A stretch of 64,000 bases of DNA from Herbiconiux aconitum (lineage in GTDB: Bacteria > Actinomycetota > Actinomycetes > Actinomycetales > Microbacteriaceae), in the NCBI RefSeq assembly GCF_024979235.1, contig NZ_JANLCM010000002.1, positions 1,302,001 to 1,366,000 on the forward strand, in the 5' to 3' direction. Under the pieces are notes generated by a model that ran no database searches, was not told the DNA's origin, and saw only the letters and a list, made by a program, of their open reading frames with translations. Of the stretch, positions 24,851 through 33,361 are shown in pieces (positions within the stretch are counted from its first letter, which is position 1; each line of letters opens with the position of its first letter). The position numbers and the translations under genes are program-made.

Positions 24851-26203
24851 TCAGTGTCCCGGGGTGAATCCGGCGAGGGGGTTCTCCTCGCACGCGCTGA
24901 CCGGCGGATGCGCCGGGCGGGTGAGCGACAGCGTCACCGCAACGGGGCGGCGGGTCTTCACTGCGTCTGCCGTGATGAGTCCGGTGGAACTCGGTTTGCC
25001 GTCACGCCGCGGGCCGCGCACGGTGCTGTGCGAGTGGTCGCCCTCGGGCTTCGGAATCGACCCGTCCATCTTGCGCTTCTCGAGCGCCGCTTCTCCGAAC
25101 CCGCGCACGCACTCCGGGTCGGGGCCGTCGAGCGGCAGGCCGGTGAAGAACTTGGCAGCCATGCAGCCGCCCTTGCAGGAGTCGAAGAAGCTGCAGCTCG
25201 TGCAGGCGCCGCCCGACTGGGGCTTCCGGAGCCGTGTGAACAGCTCGGAGTTGCGCCAGACCTCTTGGAATCCGCCGGTCTCCCGAACGTTTCCGGCGAG
25301 GAACTCGTCGTGGATCGCGAACGGGCAGGCATACACGTCACCCACCGGGTCGATCAGGCACACCACTCGCCCCGCGCCGCAGAGGTTCAGGCCCGGCAGC
25401 GCCGAACCGTAGGCCGAGAGGTGGAAGAAGGAGTCACCGGTGAGCACGTTGTCGCCGTTGGCGACGAGCCAGTCGTAGAGTTCGCGCTGCTGCTCGGGCA
25501 GCGGGTGCAGTTCGTCCCAGACATCCGCTCCCCGGCCCGACGGGCGCAGGCGGGTGAGGCGCAGCTGGGCACCGTATTCGTCGGCGATCGCCTTGAACTC
25601 GTCGAGCTGCGGGATGTTCTGACGCGTGCAGACCACCGAGATCTTGAACCCGGTGAATCCGGCGTCTTTCATGTTCTGCATGGCGCGCATCGCGGTTGCG
25701 TAGGAGCCCGGGCCGCGCACGTGGTCGTTCACCTCGGCGGTGGCGCCGTCGAGCGAGATCTGCACGTCGACGTAATCGGAGCTCGCGAGTTTCTGGGCGA
25801 CCTCGGGCGTGATCTTCACGCCGTTGGTCGAGAACTTCACGCCGACCTTGTGGGCGGTGGCGTAGTCGACGAGCTCCCAGAAATCAGAGCGCACCGTGGG
25901 CTCGCCGCCGCCGATGTTGACGTAGAAGACCTGCATCCGCTCGAGCTCGTCGATGACCGCTTTGCACTCCTCGGTGCTCAATTCGCGCGGATCGCGGCGG
26001 CCGGACGACGACAGGCAATGCACGCACGACAGGTTGCAGGCGTAGGTCAGTTCCCAGGTGAGGCAGATCGGCGAATCCAAGCCGTATTCGAACAGGTCGA
26101 CCAGTCGCCCCGGTTTGGCCGGGGTCGACGGCGACGGCGGGGCCGAGGGTGTGGGTGGCGGGCCGGGCTTCGGGGCTTCGGGGCGGGCATCCAGGAGTGT
26201 CAT
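24851..26203 (-). CDS. mftC: Mycofactocin radical SAM maturase MftC
   Basis: A 450-residue radical SAM/SPASM enzyme. The SAM cluster motif C-x3-C-x2-C is C56, C60, C63 in LTYACNLSCVHCLSS. Auxiliary-cluster cysteines lie in CGAGRVVCLIDPVGDVYACPF and CTSCSFFDSCKGGCM. By family knowledge it decarboxylates the C-terminal Tyr of MftA and cross-links it to Val. The ATG overlaps the mftB stop by four bases, matching their need to act together. A Pro/Ala-rich N-terminal tail (about 30 residues) and a C-terminal extension of about 60 residues after ALEKRK exceed the family norm. Confidence 0.95.
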   Translation of the reverse strand: MTLLDARPEAPKPGPPPTPSAPPSPSTPAKPGRLVDLFEYGLDSPICLTWELTYACNLSCVHCLSSSGRRDPRELSTEECKAVIDELERMQVFYVNIGGGEPTVRSDFWELVDYATAHKVGVKFSTNGVKITPEVAQKLASSDYVDVQISLDGATAEVNDHVRGPGSYATAMRAMQNMKDAGFTGFKISVVCTRQNIPQLDEFKAIADEYGAQLRLTRLRPSGRGADVWDELHPLPEQQRELYDWLVANGDNVLTGDSFFHLSAYGSALPGLNLCGAGRVVCLIDPVGDVYACPFAIHDEFLAGNVRETGGFQEVWRNSELFTRLRKPQSGGACTSCSFFDSCKGGCMAAKFFTGLPLDGPDPECVRGFGEAALEKRKMDGSIPKPEGDHSHSTVRGPRRDGKPSSTGLITADAVKTRRPVAVTLSLTRPAHPPVSACEENPLAGFTPGH

Positions 26204-26490
26204 GACGACCTTTCGACGACCATCGACGACTGCGCGAGCGTGTGGAGGGCCTGCTGGTAACGCGGCAGATCGGCGTCGCCGACGCCCGCCGATTCGCAGG
26301 CCGCGCGCACGGTGGGAGCGGTCGCGAGCGATTGGACCACCGCGAGCAGCGTGCGGTCTTTGAGGAACGACAGCTTGCGCGTGCCGAAGTGATAGAGCAG
26401 AGCGCCGAACGGTTCAGGACGCACGGACACCTGGGGATGCAGATCCCACGCCGTGTCCAGATCCAGCCCGCTAGAATTCAGCACAGGCAT
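26200..26490 (-). CDS. mftB: Mycofactocin precursor-binding chaperone MftB
   Basis: A 96-residue protein with the family-typical string WDLHPQVSVRPEPFGALLYH followed by FGTRKLSFLKD. It has the RRE (PqqD-like) fold that holds the MftA peptide for MftC. It begins 9 bases after the mftA stop and overlaps mftC by ATGA, so the three genes are translated from one message. Nothing unusual is seen. Confidence 0.95.
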   Translation of the reverse strand: MPVLNSSGLDLDTAWDLHPQVSVRPEPFGALLYHFGTRKLSFLKDRTLLAVVQSLATAPTVRAACESAGVGDADLPRYQQALHTLAQSSMVVERSS

Positions 26491-26499
26491 GACAGCGGC

Positions 26500-26616
26500 T
26501 CAGTAGACGCCGCACATGCCATCGATCGAAACTTCTTCGACCAGCGAGTCGGACTCGATCACCGCCGTGTCGTCGGCGAGGATCTCAGCCGAGGTGGTTG
26601 TTTCACGTGCACTCAT
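26500..26616 (-). CDS. mftA: Mycofactocin precursor peptide MftA
   Basis: A 38-residue peptide gene, too short for routine gene finding. The protein starts MSARETTTSAEIL, is acidic in the middle, and ends in the diagnostic core IDGMCGVY. The final Val37-Tyr38 pair is the substrate that MftC modifies and MftE releases. A GAGGAG ribosome site lies 7 bases before ATG. It is the first gene of the leftward mft operon, with a predicted MftR site and TAGTAT -10 box upstream, divergent from mftR. Confidence 0.96.
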   Translation of the reverse strand: MSARETTTSAEILADDTAVIESDSLVEEVSIDGMCGVY

Positions 26617-26681
26617 GGGATTCTCCTCATGGTCGTAATTCGTCAACATCGTCGATTTACTGTGATGGAGACGATACTAAT

Positions 26682-26694
26682 GACACCGAGTGCC
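26682..26694. promoter_or_regulatory. Predicted MftR operator between mftR and mftA
   Basis: GACACCGAGTGCC is an inverted repeat (GACAC/GTGCC, one mismatch) matching the copy upstream of mftD. On the mftA strand it reads GGCACTCGGTGTC, followed by ATTAGTAT, so it would overlap or abut the -10 box. On the other strand it ends 20 bases before the mftR start, which fits autoregulation. Confidence 0.55.
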
Positions 26695-26713
26695 GAATGG
26701 AAGGGGTGACCGG

Positions 26714-27313
26714 ATGACGACGCAGGCCCGACTCGGCCGGGCGCCCTCCACCTCTCAGGCCGAGCTCAGTCACATCGCCCTGCAGCTGTTCGTGGAGCAC
26801 GGATTCGACGCCACCACGATCGACGAGATCGCCGCGCGGGCGGGCATCGGCCGCCGCACCTTCTTCCGTTACTTCCCCTCGAAGAACGACCTGCCCTGGG
26901 GTGACTTCGAACACCTGCTCGACCGGATGCGCCAGTATCTGCAGGACCTGCCGGCGTCGCTTCCCCTCGTGGAGGCGCTGCGGGCGGCCGTGATCGAGTT
27001 CAACCGCTTCCCGGCAGCGGAGGTGCCGTACCACCGGCAGCGTATGGAGCTGCTCCTGAACGTGCCGACGCTGGTGGCGCACTCGACGCTCCGGTACGCG
27101 TCGTGGCGGCAGGTGGTGGCGGAGTTCGCAGCCGCGCGTCTGGGGGTGCCAGAAGACAGCCTGCAGCCGCAGGCGATCGCCTGGACTTATCTCGCCGTGT
27201 CGCTCTCGGCCTACGAGCAATGGCTGAAGCACGACGACGCCGACCTGATCGCGCTGCTCGATTCGGCGATCGGGATGCTCGACACCACGTTCGACTCGCG
27301 CTCGTCGCGGTAG
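26714..27313 (+). CDS. mftR: Mycofactocin system TetR-family regulator MftR
   Basis: A 199-residue TetR regulator. The helix-turn-helix TTIDEIAARAGIGRRTFFRYF is followed by PSKNDLPWGDFE, the string typical of MftR. Family knowledge: MftR represses the mft operon and is released by long-chain acyl-CoA ligands. It is divergent from mftA. GGAAGGGG lies 7 bases before ATG 26714; an earlier in-frame GTG overlaps the operator and is less likely. Confidence 0.93.
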   Translation: MTTQARLGRAPSTSQAELSHIALQLFVEHGFDATTIDEIAARAGIGRRTFFRYFPSKNDLPWGDFEHLLDRMRQYLQDLPASLPLVEALRAAVIEFNRFPAAEVPYHRQRMELLLNVPTLVAHSTLRYASWRQVVAEFAAARLGVPEDSLQPQAIAWTYLAVSLSAYEQWLKHDDADLIALLDSAIGMLDTTFDSRSSR

Positions 27314-27315
27314 GG

Positions 27316-29136
27316 GTGGCCGGCGTGGCGGTGAGCGCGGGCGGCTCTCTGACCGAGCCCGAGTACGACGTGATCGTCGTGGGGGCCGGCGGGTCCGGGG
27401 CGCCTCTGGCCGCGCTGCTCGCCGCAGACGGGTCGCGACGGGTGCTGCTGCTCGAAGCGGGGCCGGCACCCGCCACCGCCGCCGGGATGCCGACCGAGCT
27501 GCTGGATGCCGGCACGATCCGCGGGGCCGACCCGGCGCATCCGGACAATTGGGCGTTCGAAGCGCAGCTCATGCCGTCGCGGGCATATTCCGTCGCGCGC
27601 GGGCGCATCCTCGGTGGGTCGACGACGATCAACGGTGGGTACTTCGTGCGGCCGCGCCGCGCCGACTTCGACGACTGGGTGGCGCTCGGCAATTCGGAGT
27701 GGAGCTACGAGGCGTGCCTGCCGTTCCTGCGGGCGCTCGAGTCCGACGCCGAGTTCGGTGCCGATGGAGCGCTGCACGGTTCGACCGGGCCGATGCCGGT
27801 CGCTCGTCCGGCGCTGCGGCGCGGAGAGGGCGGCGCGGGTGGGGAGTCGGGCCCGGTGCGCGCGAGCGCGGTGGTCGGCCACGCGGGTAGTGACGTGGAA
27901 TGGGCCGCGGGGGCGCATCCGGTGACCGCCGCGTTCGCCGCTGCCGCCGACGCCGAGGGCTACGCCCGCGAGCTCGACAAGAACGGCGAGCAGCCGGCGG
28001 GCCACGGTCCGCTGCCGATGAACGTGCGCGACGGCGTGCGCTGGAACACTGCGCTGGCCTACTTGCTGCCGCTCGCCGGCCACCCGAACCTCGAGGTGCG
28101 GGGCGACACGGTGGTGCGCCGTGTCGTCTTCGCGGGCACGCGCGCGGTGGGGGTGGAGGTGGCGGAGGGGCGCGGCATCGGCCACGCGGCCGGCCTGGCT
28201 GGCGCGGCGAGCGCGGGCGACGCGGCGCGCACGGGCGACGCGACCAGCCTGGCCCACGCGGCGAGCGCGGGCGACGCGGCCGGTGATGCGAAGCCTGCCG
28301 GCCCCGCGACCGATGATGCGAAGCCCACCGTCATCCGCGCGCGGGAGGTCGTGCTCGCGGCGGGGGCGATCCAGTCCCCCACCCTGCTGCTGCGCTCGGG
28401 CATCGGGCCGCGGGGCGAGCTGGAGCGGCTCGGCATCCCGGTGGTGGTCGACTCCCCCGGCGTCGGTGCGGGCTTCAGCGATCACCCGCAGGTTCAGCTC
28501 ACCTGGCGCCCGCGGGCGGAGGTGGCCGCCCTCGACCCCCGCCGACGACCGGCGATGGAGAGCGTGCTCAACGCCACGCTCGACGACGGCACCGAGCTCG
28601 AAGTGCTGCCGCTGCTCAAACCCATGACCTACCTGCTCACCGGCGAATCCGTCGGCGAACCCGACCTCACCGTCCTGGTGGCCGTGCAGAACGCGGAGTC
28701 GCGTGGAAGCATCCGTCTGCCCTCGTCCGACCCGCACGCACCCCCGATCATCGACTACGACTACCTCGCTTCCCCCGCCGACCGCGCCCGGATGCGCGCC
28801 GCCGTCCGCCACGCGGCCGCCCTCCTCGAGTCCCCCGCCTTCACCGCGGTCTCACGCGGCCTCACGAACATCGACGCCGCCACCCTCGCCGACGACTCCG
28901 CACTCGACGCCTGGGTGCGCGCCACTCTCGGCACGGCCATCCACCTCTCCGGAAGCGCCCGGATGGGCCCGCCCGACGACCGCGGCGCCGTGGTCGACCA
29001 GCACGGTCGCGTGCGCGGTGTCGAAGGTCTCCGGGTGGCCGACACCTCGATCCTCCCGACGGTCCCCCGCCGCGGCCCGGCCCTCACGGCGGTGCTCCTC
29101 GGCACCCGCCTGGCCCACATCCTCGCCGCCGACTGA
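27316..29136 (+). CDS. mftG: Mycofactocin dehydrogenase MftG (GMC oxidoreductase)
   Basis: A GMC-family flavoprotein of about 606 residues. Seen: FAD motif VIVVGAGGSGAPLAALLAADG, GMC signature RILGGSTTINGGYFVRPRRA, and the C-terminal LSGSARMGPPDDRGAVVD with GLRVADTSILP. By family knowledge MftG reoxidises reduced mycofactocin and feeds electrons into respiration. It starts within a few bases of the mftR stop; GTG at 27316, 27325 or 27331 are all possible. A Gly/Asp/Ala-rich tandem insertion of about 45 residues follows VEVAEGRGIG. It is the only mft enzyme here on the plus strand. Confidence 0.92.
   Translation: MAGVAVSAGGSLTEPEYDVIVVGAGGSGAPLAALLAADGSRRVLLLEAGPAPATAAGMPTELLDAGTIRGADPAHPDNWAFEAQLMPSRAYSVARGRILGGSTTINGGYFVRPRRADFDDWVALGNSEWSYEACLPFLRALESDAEFGADGALHGSTGPMPVARPALRRGEGGAGGESGPVRASAVVGHAGSDVEWAAGAHPVTAAFAAAADAEGYARELDKNGEQPAGHGPLPMNVRDGVRWNTALAYLLPLAGHPNLEVRGDTVVRRVVFAGTRAVGVEVAEGRGIGHAAGLAGAASAGDAARTGDATSLAHAASAGDAAGDAKPAGPATDDAKPTVIRAREVVLAAGAIQSPTLLLRSGIGPRGELERLGIPVVVDSPGVGAGFSDHPQVQLTWRPRAEVAALDPRRRPAMESVLNATLDDGTELEVLPLLKPMTYLLTGESVGEPDLTVLVAVQNAESRGSIRLPSSDPHAPPIIDYDYLASPADRARMRAAVRHAAALLESPAFTAVSRGLTNIDAATLADDSALDAWVRATLGTAIHLSGSARMGPPDDRGAVVDQHGRVRGVEGLRVADTSILPTVPRRGPALTAVLLGTRLAHILAAD
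28204..28280. repeat. 54-bp-period repeat inside mftG
   Basis: GCGGCGAGCGCGGGCGACGC occurs at 28204 and again at 28258, 54 bases apart, in frame, within a GACGCG-rich stretch. Just downstream GATGCGAAGCC is repeated 30 bases apart (28286, 28316). It encodes an AASAGDAA-type linker. Confidence 0.75.
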
Positions 29137-29152
29137 CCCCCTCCCCACCTTT

Positions 29153-29223
29153 CTCCTCACGAATCGCCAAAATCCGCCCTCATTTCGGGGTTGGGAGTGC
29201 GGATTTTGGCGACTCGCGAGGAG
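29153..29223. repeat. Palindrome downstream of mftG
   Basis: Twenty-five-base arms (29153-29177, 29199-29223) pair with two mismatches; the perfect inner part is TCGCCAAAATCCGC. The loop is 21 bases. It starts 17 bases after the mftG stop, between codirectional genes, and may act as a terminator although no U-run follows. Confidence 0.75.
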
Positions 29224-29295
29224 GGGCGGGAGGAAGAGGGGGAGGAGGACAGAGGACGGAGGGACGAACGACGGGGGCGGTGGGAGGATGGGGGC
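29216..29295 (+). other. Purine-rich tract upstream of methyltransferase gene
   Basis: Nearly all bases in this stretch are G or A, with several GGG/GGGG runs and GGAGGAGG. It ends in GGGAGGATGGGGGC just before the start codon. It may form a G-quadruplex or triplex, or may simply be a strong ribosome-binding zone. Confidence 0.5.
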
Positions 29296-30048
29296 ATGGC
29301 CAGAGACAAGTCGTTCGCGCTCTCGTTCGGAACCGAAGCCGCCGCCTACGACCGCGGGCGCCCCGGATATCCTCTCGACGCCGTGGAGTGGCTGCTCTCC
29401 CGCGCCGCCACCGACGACGGACGCCAGCCCGACGTGGTCGACGTGGGTGCCGGCACCGGCAAGTTCACGGCCGAACTCGTAGAGCGCGCGGCATCCGTCA
29501 CCGCCGTCGAACCGGATGCGCAGATGCGCGCTCGCCTTTCCGCGAATCTTCCCGGGGTGGTCGCCGTGGCCGGTACCGCCGAGGCGATCCCGCTCGGCGA
29601 CGACTCCGCCGACGTGGTGGCCTTCGCGCAGGCGTGGCATTGGGTCGACGTCGACGACGCCTCCCGCGAAGCGGCGCGCGTGCTGCGGCCGGGCGGGGTG
29701 CTGGCTTTGATCTGGAACATCCGCGACGACTCGGTCGACTGGGTGGCGCGATTGGGCGAGATCATGGGCGCATCCGAAGCCGAGCGCTTCGCCAGCACCA
29801 CCCCGCCCCTCGGCGAACCGCTCACCCGCGACGCCTACGCCGAGTTCCACTGGGTGAACCCGCTCAGCCACGACGAGTTGCTCGCGATGGTCACCTCCCG
29901 CAGCTATGTCATCGCGATGCCCGCGACCGAGCGGGCGGCGATGCTGGACCGCATCGAAGAACTGCTGCGCACCCACCCCGACCTCGTCGGCCGCGACCGC
30001 TACGACATGCCCTACGCGACCCGCGTCACCATCGCTCGCGAGTTCTGA
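29296..30048 (+). CDS. Class I SAM-dependent methyltransferase
   Basis: A 250-residue methyltransferase. The SAM motif VVDVGAGTGKFTAEL, acidic VTAVEPDAQM and the FAQAWHWVDVDDASREAARV-type post-motif (read in two parts) are typical of the UbiE/Tam-like group. The N-terminus reads SFALSFGTEAAAYDRGRPGYP, common in actinobacterial members. The methyl acceptor is unknown. It is followed after 40 bases by a small hypothetical gene and MFS pump on the same strand. Confidence 0.88.
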   Translation: MARDKSFALSFGTEAAAYDRGRPGYPLDAVEWLLSRAATDDGRQPDVVDVGAGTGKFTAELVERAASVTAVEPDAQMRARLSANLPGVVAVAGTAEAIPLGDDSADVVAFAQAWHWVDVDDASREAARVLRPGGVLALIWNIRDDSVDWVARLGEIMGASEAERFASTTPPLGEPLTRDAYAEFHWVNPLSHDELLAMVTSRSYVIAMPATERAAMLDRIEELLRTHPDLVGRDRYDMPYATRVTIAREF

Positions 30049-30088
30049 GCCGGGCGCCGCTGTCGGCGGCCCGCGATAGCATCAGGTA

Positions 30089-30460
30089 ATGGCATCACTC
30101 ACCCTCGTCCGCCCCCAGAAGCACACGGTGGTGAGGTCGTTCGCGGGTCATCTCGAGGCGGCTCCGGATGCGGTCTTCCGCGGTCTGGTGCAGCGCTTCG
30201 GCACCCTGCGGGGTGGCGACGAGGGCCAGTCGTTGGTCGACGAGGCGAGCCGCACGGTGATCGTGCAGGGCAACTGGTGGTACCGCGGCGAATACCGCGC
30301 GCGGCCCGAAGGCACCGGCACACTGCTCGAATACGAGATCGTCAACGTCGCTCCCACCGTGCACTGGGCGGGGCCGATCGCGGGCCGTCGGGAGATCCGC
30401 AGCGCACCCGCGGCCTTCCAGGCCCTGCTGACGGAGCTCGAGGCCGAGGCCACCGCATGA
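30089..30460 (+). CDS. Conserved hypothetical protein, possibly SRPBCC-like
   Basis: A 123-residue protein I do not firmly recognise. The pattern SFAGHLEAAPDAVFRGLVQRFG, a central strand pair TVIVQGNWWYRGEYRA, and GTLLEYEIVNVAP resemble the START/SRPBCC lipid-binding fold. Its stop overlaps the start of the MFS gene by ATGA, so the two are translationally coupled. A ligand shared with that transporter is conceivable but not shown. Confidence 0.7.
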   Translation: MASLTLVRPQKHTVVRSFAGHLEAAPDAVFRGLVQRFGTLRGGDEGQSLVDEASRTVIVQGNWWYRGEYRARPEGTGTLLEYEIVNVAPTVHWAGPIAGRREIRSAPAAFQALLTELEAEATA

Positions 30461-31887
30461 CCGCCGTCGACGGGGTCGGCTTCCGCTCGAAGCGCGGCCC
30501 GATCCTCATCGCCCTCATGGTCACCACCGGCCTCGTGGCCATCGAGGCCACCATCCTCGCCACCGCCGTGCCCTCGATCGTCAAAGACCTCGGCGGTTTC
30601 GCGCAGTTCCCGTGGCTGTTCTCGATCTACCTGCTCTCGCAGGCGGTGTCGGTGCCGATCTACGCCAAGCTCTCCGACATGGTCGGCCGCAAGCCGATCA
30701 TCCTCATCGGCATCAGCCTGTTCCTCGTGGGCTCGATCCTCTGCGGTTTCGCCTGGAGCATGCCCGCCCTCATCGCCTTCCGCGCCGTGCAGGGGCTCGG
30801 CGCCGGCGCCGTGCAGCCCATGGCGCTCACCATCGCCGGAGACATCTACACCGTCGCCGAGCGCGCCAAGACCCAGGGCTACCTGGCGAGCGTGTGGGCC
30901 ATCTCCTCGGTGGTCGGCCCGACGCTCGGCGGCCTGTTCTCCGAGTTCGTCTCCTGGCGCTGGATCTTCTTCGTGAACGTGCCGATCTGTGTCGTGGCGG
31001 GCTGGATGCTCATCCGCCGCTTCCACGAGACCATCGAGAAGCGGCCGCATCGCATCGACGTGCCCGGGGCGGTGCTGCTCACGGTCGGCATGAGCGCGAT
31101 CATCCTGGCCTTCCTCGAAGGCGGGCAAGCGTGGGCGTGGGTCTCACCCGAGAGCTTCGGCGCTTTCGCACTCGGGTTGGCCGCACTGGTGGCGTTCTAC
31201 TTCGTCGAGAAGCGGGCGGCCGAGCCGATCATCCCGATGTGGATCTTCTCGCGGCGCCTCCTGGTCACCACCACCCTGCTCGGCCTCGGGGTGGGTGCGA
31301 TGCTGATCGGGCTCACCTCCTACATCCCCACCTATCTCGAGGGCTCGATCAACGTCTCCCCGCTGGTCTCCGGGCTCGCGCTCGCCGCGCTGACACTGGG
31401 CTGGCCGGTCTCGGCCTCGCTCTCGGGGCGGCTCTACTTGCGGATCGGCTTCCGCGCGACCGTGCTCATCGGGCTGAGCCTCGCCGTGCTCGGCACCCTC
31501 GCGCTCACCCTGTCCGCATCGGCGCCGTCGATCGCGATGGTCGCCATCTGCTGCTTCGTCATCGGCTTCGGGATGGGCTGGGTGGCGGCTCCGAGTCTCA
31601 TCGCCGCGCAGTCGAGCGTCGCCTGGAGCGACCGCGGCGTGGTCACCGGCACGAACCTGTTCGCCCGGTCCATCGGCAGCGCGGTCGGCGTCGCCGTCTT
31701 CGGCGCCATCGCGAACGCGATCCTGGCCGCAGCGCCCGAAGGCGAGCACGACCCGGCCGCCATCGTCGCGGCATCCGGAGCCGTGTTCACGGCCGTCGCG
31801 GTGTGCGCGGTGCTGACGGTGGCGGCGGGCCTCCTGATGCCGCGGTCGCGCGTCGAAGACGTCGAACTGGTCGCCACGCGGGAGTAA
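30457..31887 (+). CDS. MFS drug-efflux transporter, DHA2 (14-helix) type
   Basis: A 476-residue transporter. ALMVTTGLVAIEATILATAV is the first helix with the family's ATI-A signature, KLSDMVGRKPIILIGI is motif A, and WRWIFFVNVPI is the characteristic DHA2 motif at helix 6. About 14 hydrophobic segments are visible. It overlaps the preceding hypothetical gene by four bases. Substrate is unknown; likely expels toxic organic cations or drugs in exchange for protons. Confidence 0.9.
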   Translation: MTAVDGVGFRSKRGPILIALMVTTGLVAIEATILATAVPSIVKDLGGFAQFPWLFSIYLLSQAVSVPIYAKLSDMVGRKPIILIGISLFLVGSILCGFAWSMPALIAFRAVQGLGAGAVQPMALTIAGDIYTVAERAKTQGYLASVWAISSVVGPTLGGLFSEFVSWRWIFFVNVPICVVAGWMLIRRFHETIEKRPHRIDVPGAVLLTVGMSAIILAFLEGGQAWAWVSPESFGAFALGLAALVAFYFVEKRAAEPIIPMWIFSRRLLVTTTLLGLGVGAMLIGLTSYIPTYLEGSINVSPLVSGLALAALTLGWPVSASLSGRLYLRIGFRATVLIGLSLAVLGTLALTLSASAPSIAMVAICCFVIGFGMGWVAAPSLIAAQSSVAWSDRGVVTGTNLFARSIGSAVGVAVFGAIANAILAAAPEGEHDPAAIVAASGAVFTAVAVCAVLTVAAGLLMPRSRVEDVELVATRE

Positions 31888-31934
31888 CCGAGCAGGTCTC
31901 GCCCGGCGTCGTGGCCGGACGGTATCTTTGCACC

Positions 31935-33338
31935 ATGTCCGAGACCCTCACCCCGGCCGCTCCCCCGGCACCGGCCTCGGCTCCGGGCGCGCGCCGGCGG
32001 CGAAAGTTCTCGATGAACGCCGTGCTCGACAATCTGTTCTTCGTGGTGGCGGGTCTCGCCTCCATCTGGCTCGCCTATCTGGTGCTCACCGACGGCTTCT
32101 CGATGGGCTGGGCGCAGGTCTGGTTCTACGTGGTGTTCTGGGTGATCGTGGCGTACGTCGCGCTGCCGCGGCTGCACCGCATCCTCACCAACATCTACGT
32201 GCCCAACTACTTCATCGGGCGCACCCGCACGAGCGACGGTCTGCTCGGAGATCCGGTCAACCTCGGCCTCCTCGGCAGCGAGGAGCAGGTGCACACCGCC
32301 ATGATCGCGGCCGGCTGGACGAGGGCCGACGACCTCACCTTGAAGAGCGCCAGCCGCATCGTGGCATCGACGGTGCTCCGCCGCAGCTACAACGAAGCGC
32401 CGGTGAGCCCGCTCATGCTGTTCGGCCGCAACCAGGACTTCGCCTACCAGCAGGAGGTCAAGGGCAACCCCGCGAAGCGCCACCACGTGCGGTTCTGGCG
32501 CTGCCCGGATGCCTGGCTGTTGCCCGGCGGTCACCACACCGACTGGCTCGCGGCGGGCACCTACGACCGCGCGGTGGGCTTCTCCCTCTTCACGCTGCAG
32601 ATCACTCACAAGATCGACGAGAACACCGACATCGAACGCGACCACATCGTGACGACGGTTCAGGATGCCGACCCTGCGGTGACCGTGCGCGTGCTGGAGG
32701 ACTTCGCCACCGGCTATCACTCCCGCAACGGCGGCGGCGACACCATCGTGACCGACGGCGACCTGCCGATCGTCGACCTTCAGGCCGTGCAGCCGAGCGC
32801 CGAATCGGTGGCCGAGACGCTCGCCCCCGTTCCCACCCCGCACACCTCGGCGAACGCGAGTGCCCTGCCGGAGAAGGCGGTGCGGCGCCCGGCGCAGATC
32901 ACCTTCGGCGCGGTCGTGGTGCTGCTACGCGCTCTGACACCGATGGTGCTGATCGTGCTCATGCTGGTCGACTGGCAGAACATCCGTGACGGCCTCGAGG
33001 TCGACCTCGGCATGGACCTGCCCACCGTCGACCTGCGCGACGCCACGCTCTGGGTGCTCATCGGGTTCACCGCCGCCTTCGGGGTGGCCGAGGTGCTGTT
33101 CGGGCTCTACGTGTTCTTCGGCAGCAACGTGGCACGCATCGCGGTGATGACCTTCAGTGTCATCAACATCATCATCGCCGCGGTCGAGCAGGCGACGGGG
33201 CACCAGGCGATCACGCTCGGAACGAACCTGATCGGGGTGTCTCTCGACATCCTCATCCTGATCGCCCTGTCGAGCAGCCGGGCCCGCGACTTCGCCCGGC
33301 GGCCCCGCGACAAGAAGGCCTCGCGCGCCGCGGTGTGA
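31935..33338 (+). CDS. LssY C-terminal-domain-like membrane protein
   Basis: A 467-residue membrane protein. A basic N-terminus leads to two hydrophobic segments (FFVVAGLASIWLAYLVL and WFYVVFWVIVAYVAL), then a soluble region of about 230 residues with DPVNLGLLGSEEQVHTAM and RHHVRFWRCPDAW, matching the LssY C-terminal domain, then four further membrane segments. LssY-like proteins are linked to envelope or secretion functions but their action is unknown. It begins 47 bases after the MFS stop. Confidence 0.8.
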   Translation: MSETLTPAAPPAPASAPGARRRRKFSMNAVLDNLFFVVAGLASIWLAYLVLTDGFSMGWAQVWFYVVFWVIVAYVALPRLHRILTNIYVPNYFIGRTRTSDGLLGDPVNLGLLGSEEQVHTAMIAAGWTRADDLTLKSASRIVASTVLRRSYNEAPVSPLMLFGRNQDFAYQQEVKGNPAKRHHVRFWRCPDAWLLPGGHHTDWLAAGTYDRAVGFSLFTLQITHKIDENTDIERDHIVTTVQDADPAVTVRVLEDFATGYHSRNGGGDTIVTDGDLPIVDLQAVQPSAESVAETLAPVPTPHTSANASALPEKAVRRPAQITFGAVVVLLRALTPMVLIVLMLVDWQNIRDGLEVDLGMDLPTVDLRDATLWVLIGFTAAFGVAEVLFGLYVFFGSNVARIAVMTFSVINIIIAAVEQATGHQAITLGTNLIGVSLDILILIALSSSRARDFARRPRDKKASRAAV

Positions 33339-33361
33339 CCCCCTTCAGACTGTGACCGGCA

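Noticed and set aside
22212..24893. An 893-codon open frame across three SDR genes
   Set aside because: Only the last 277 codons match a protein family; the rest is the out-of-frame shadow of SDR copies 1 and 2.
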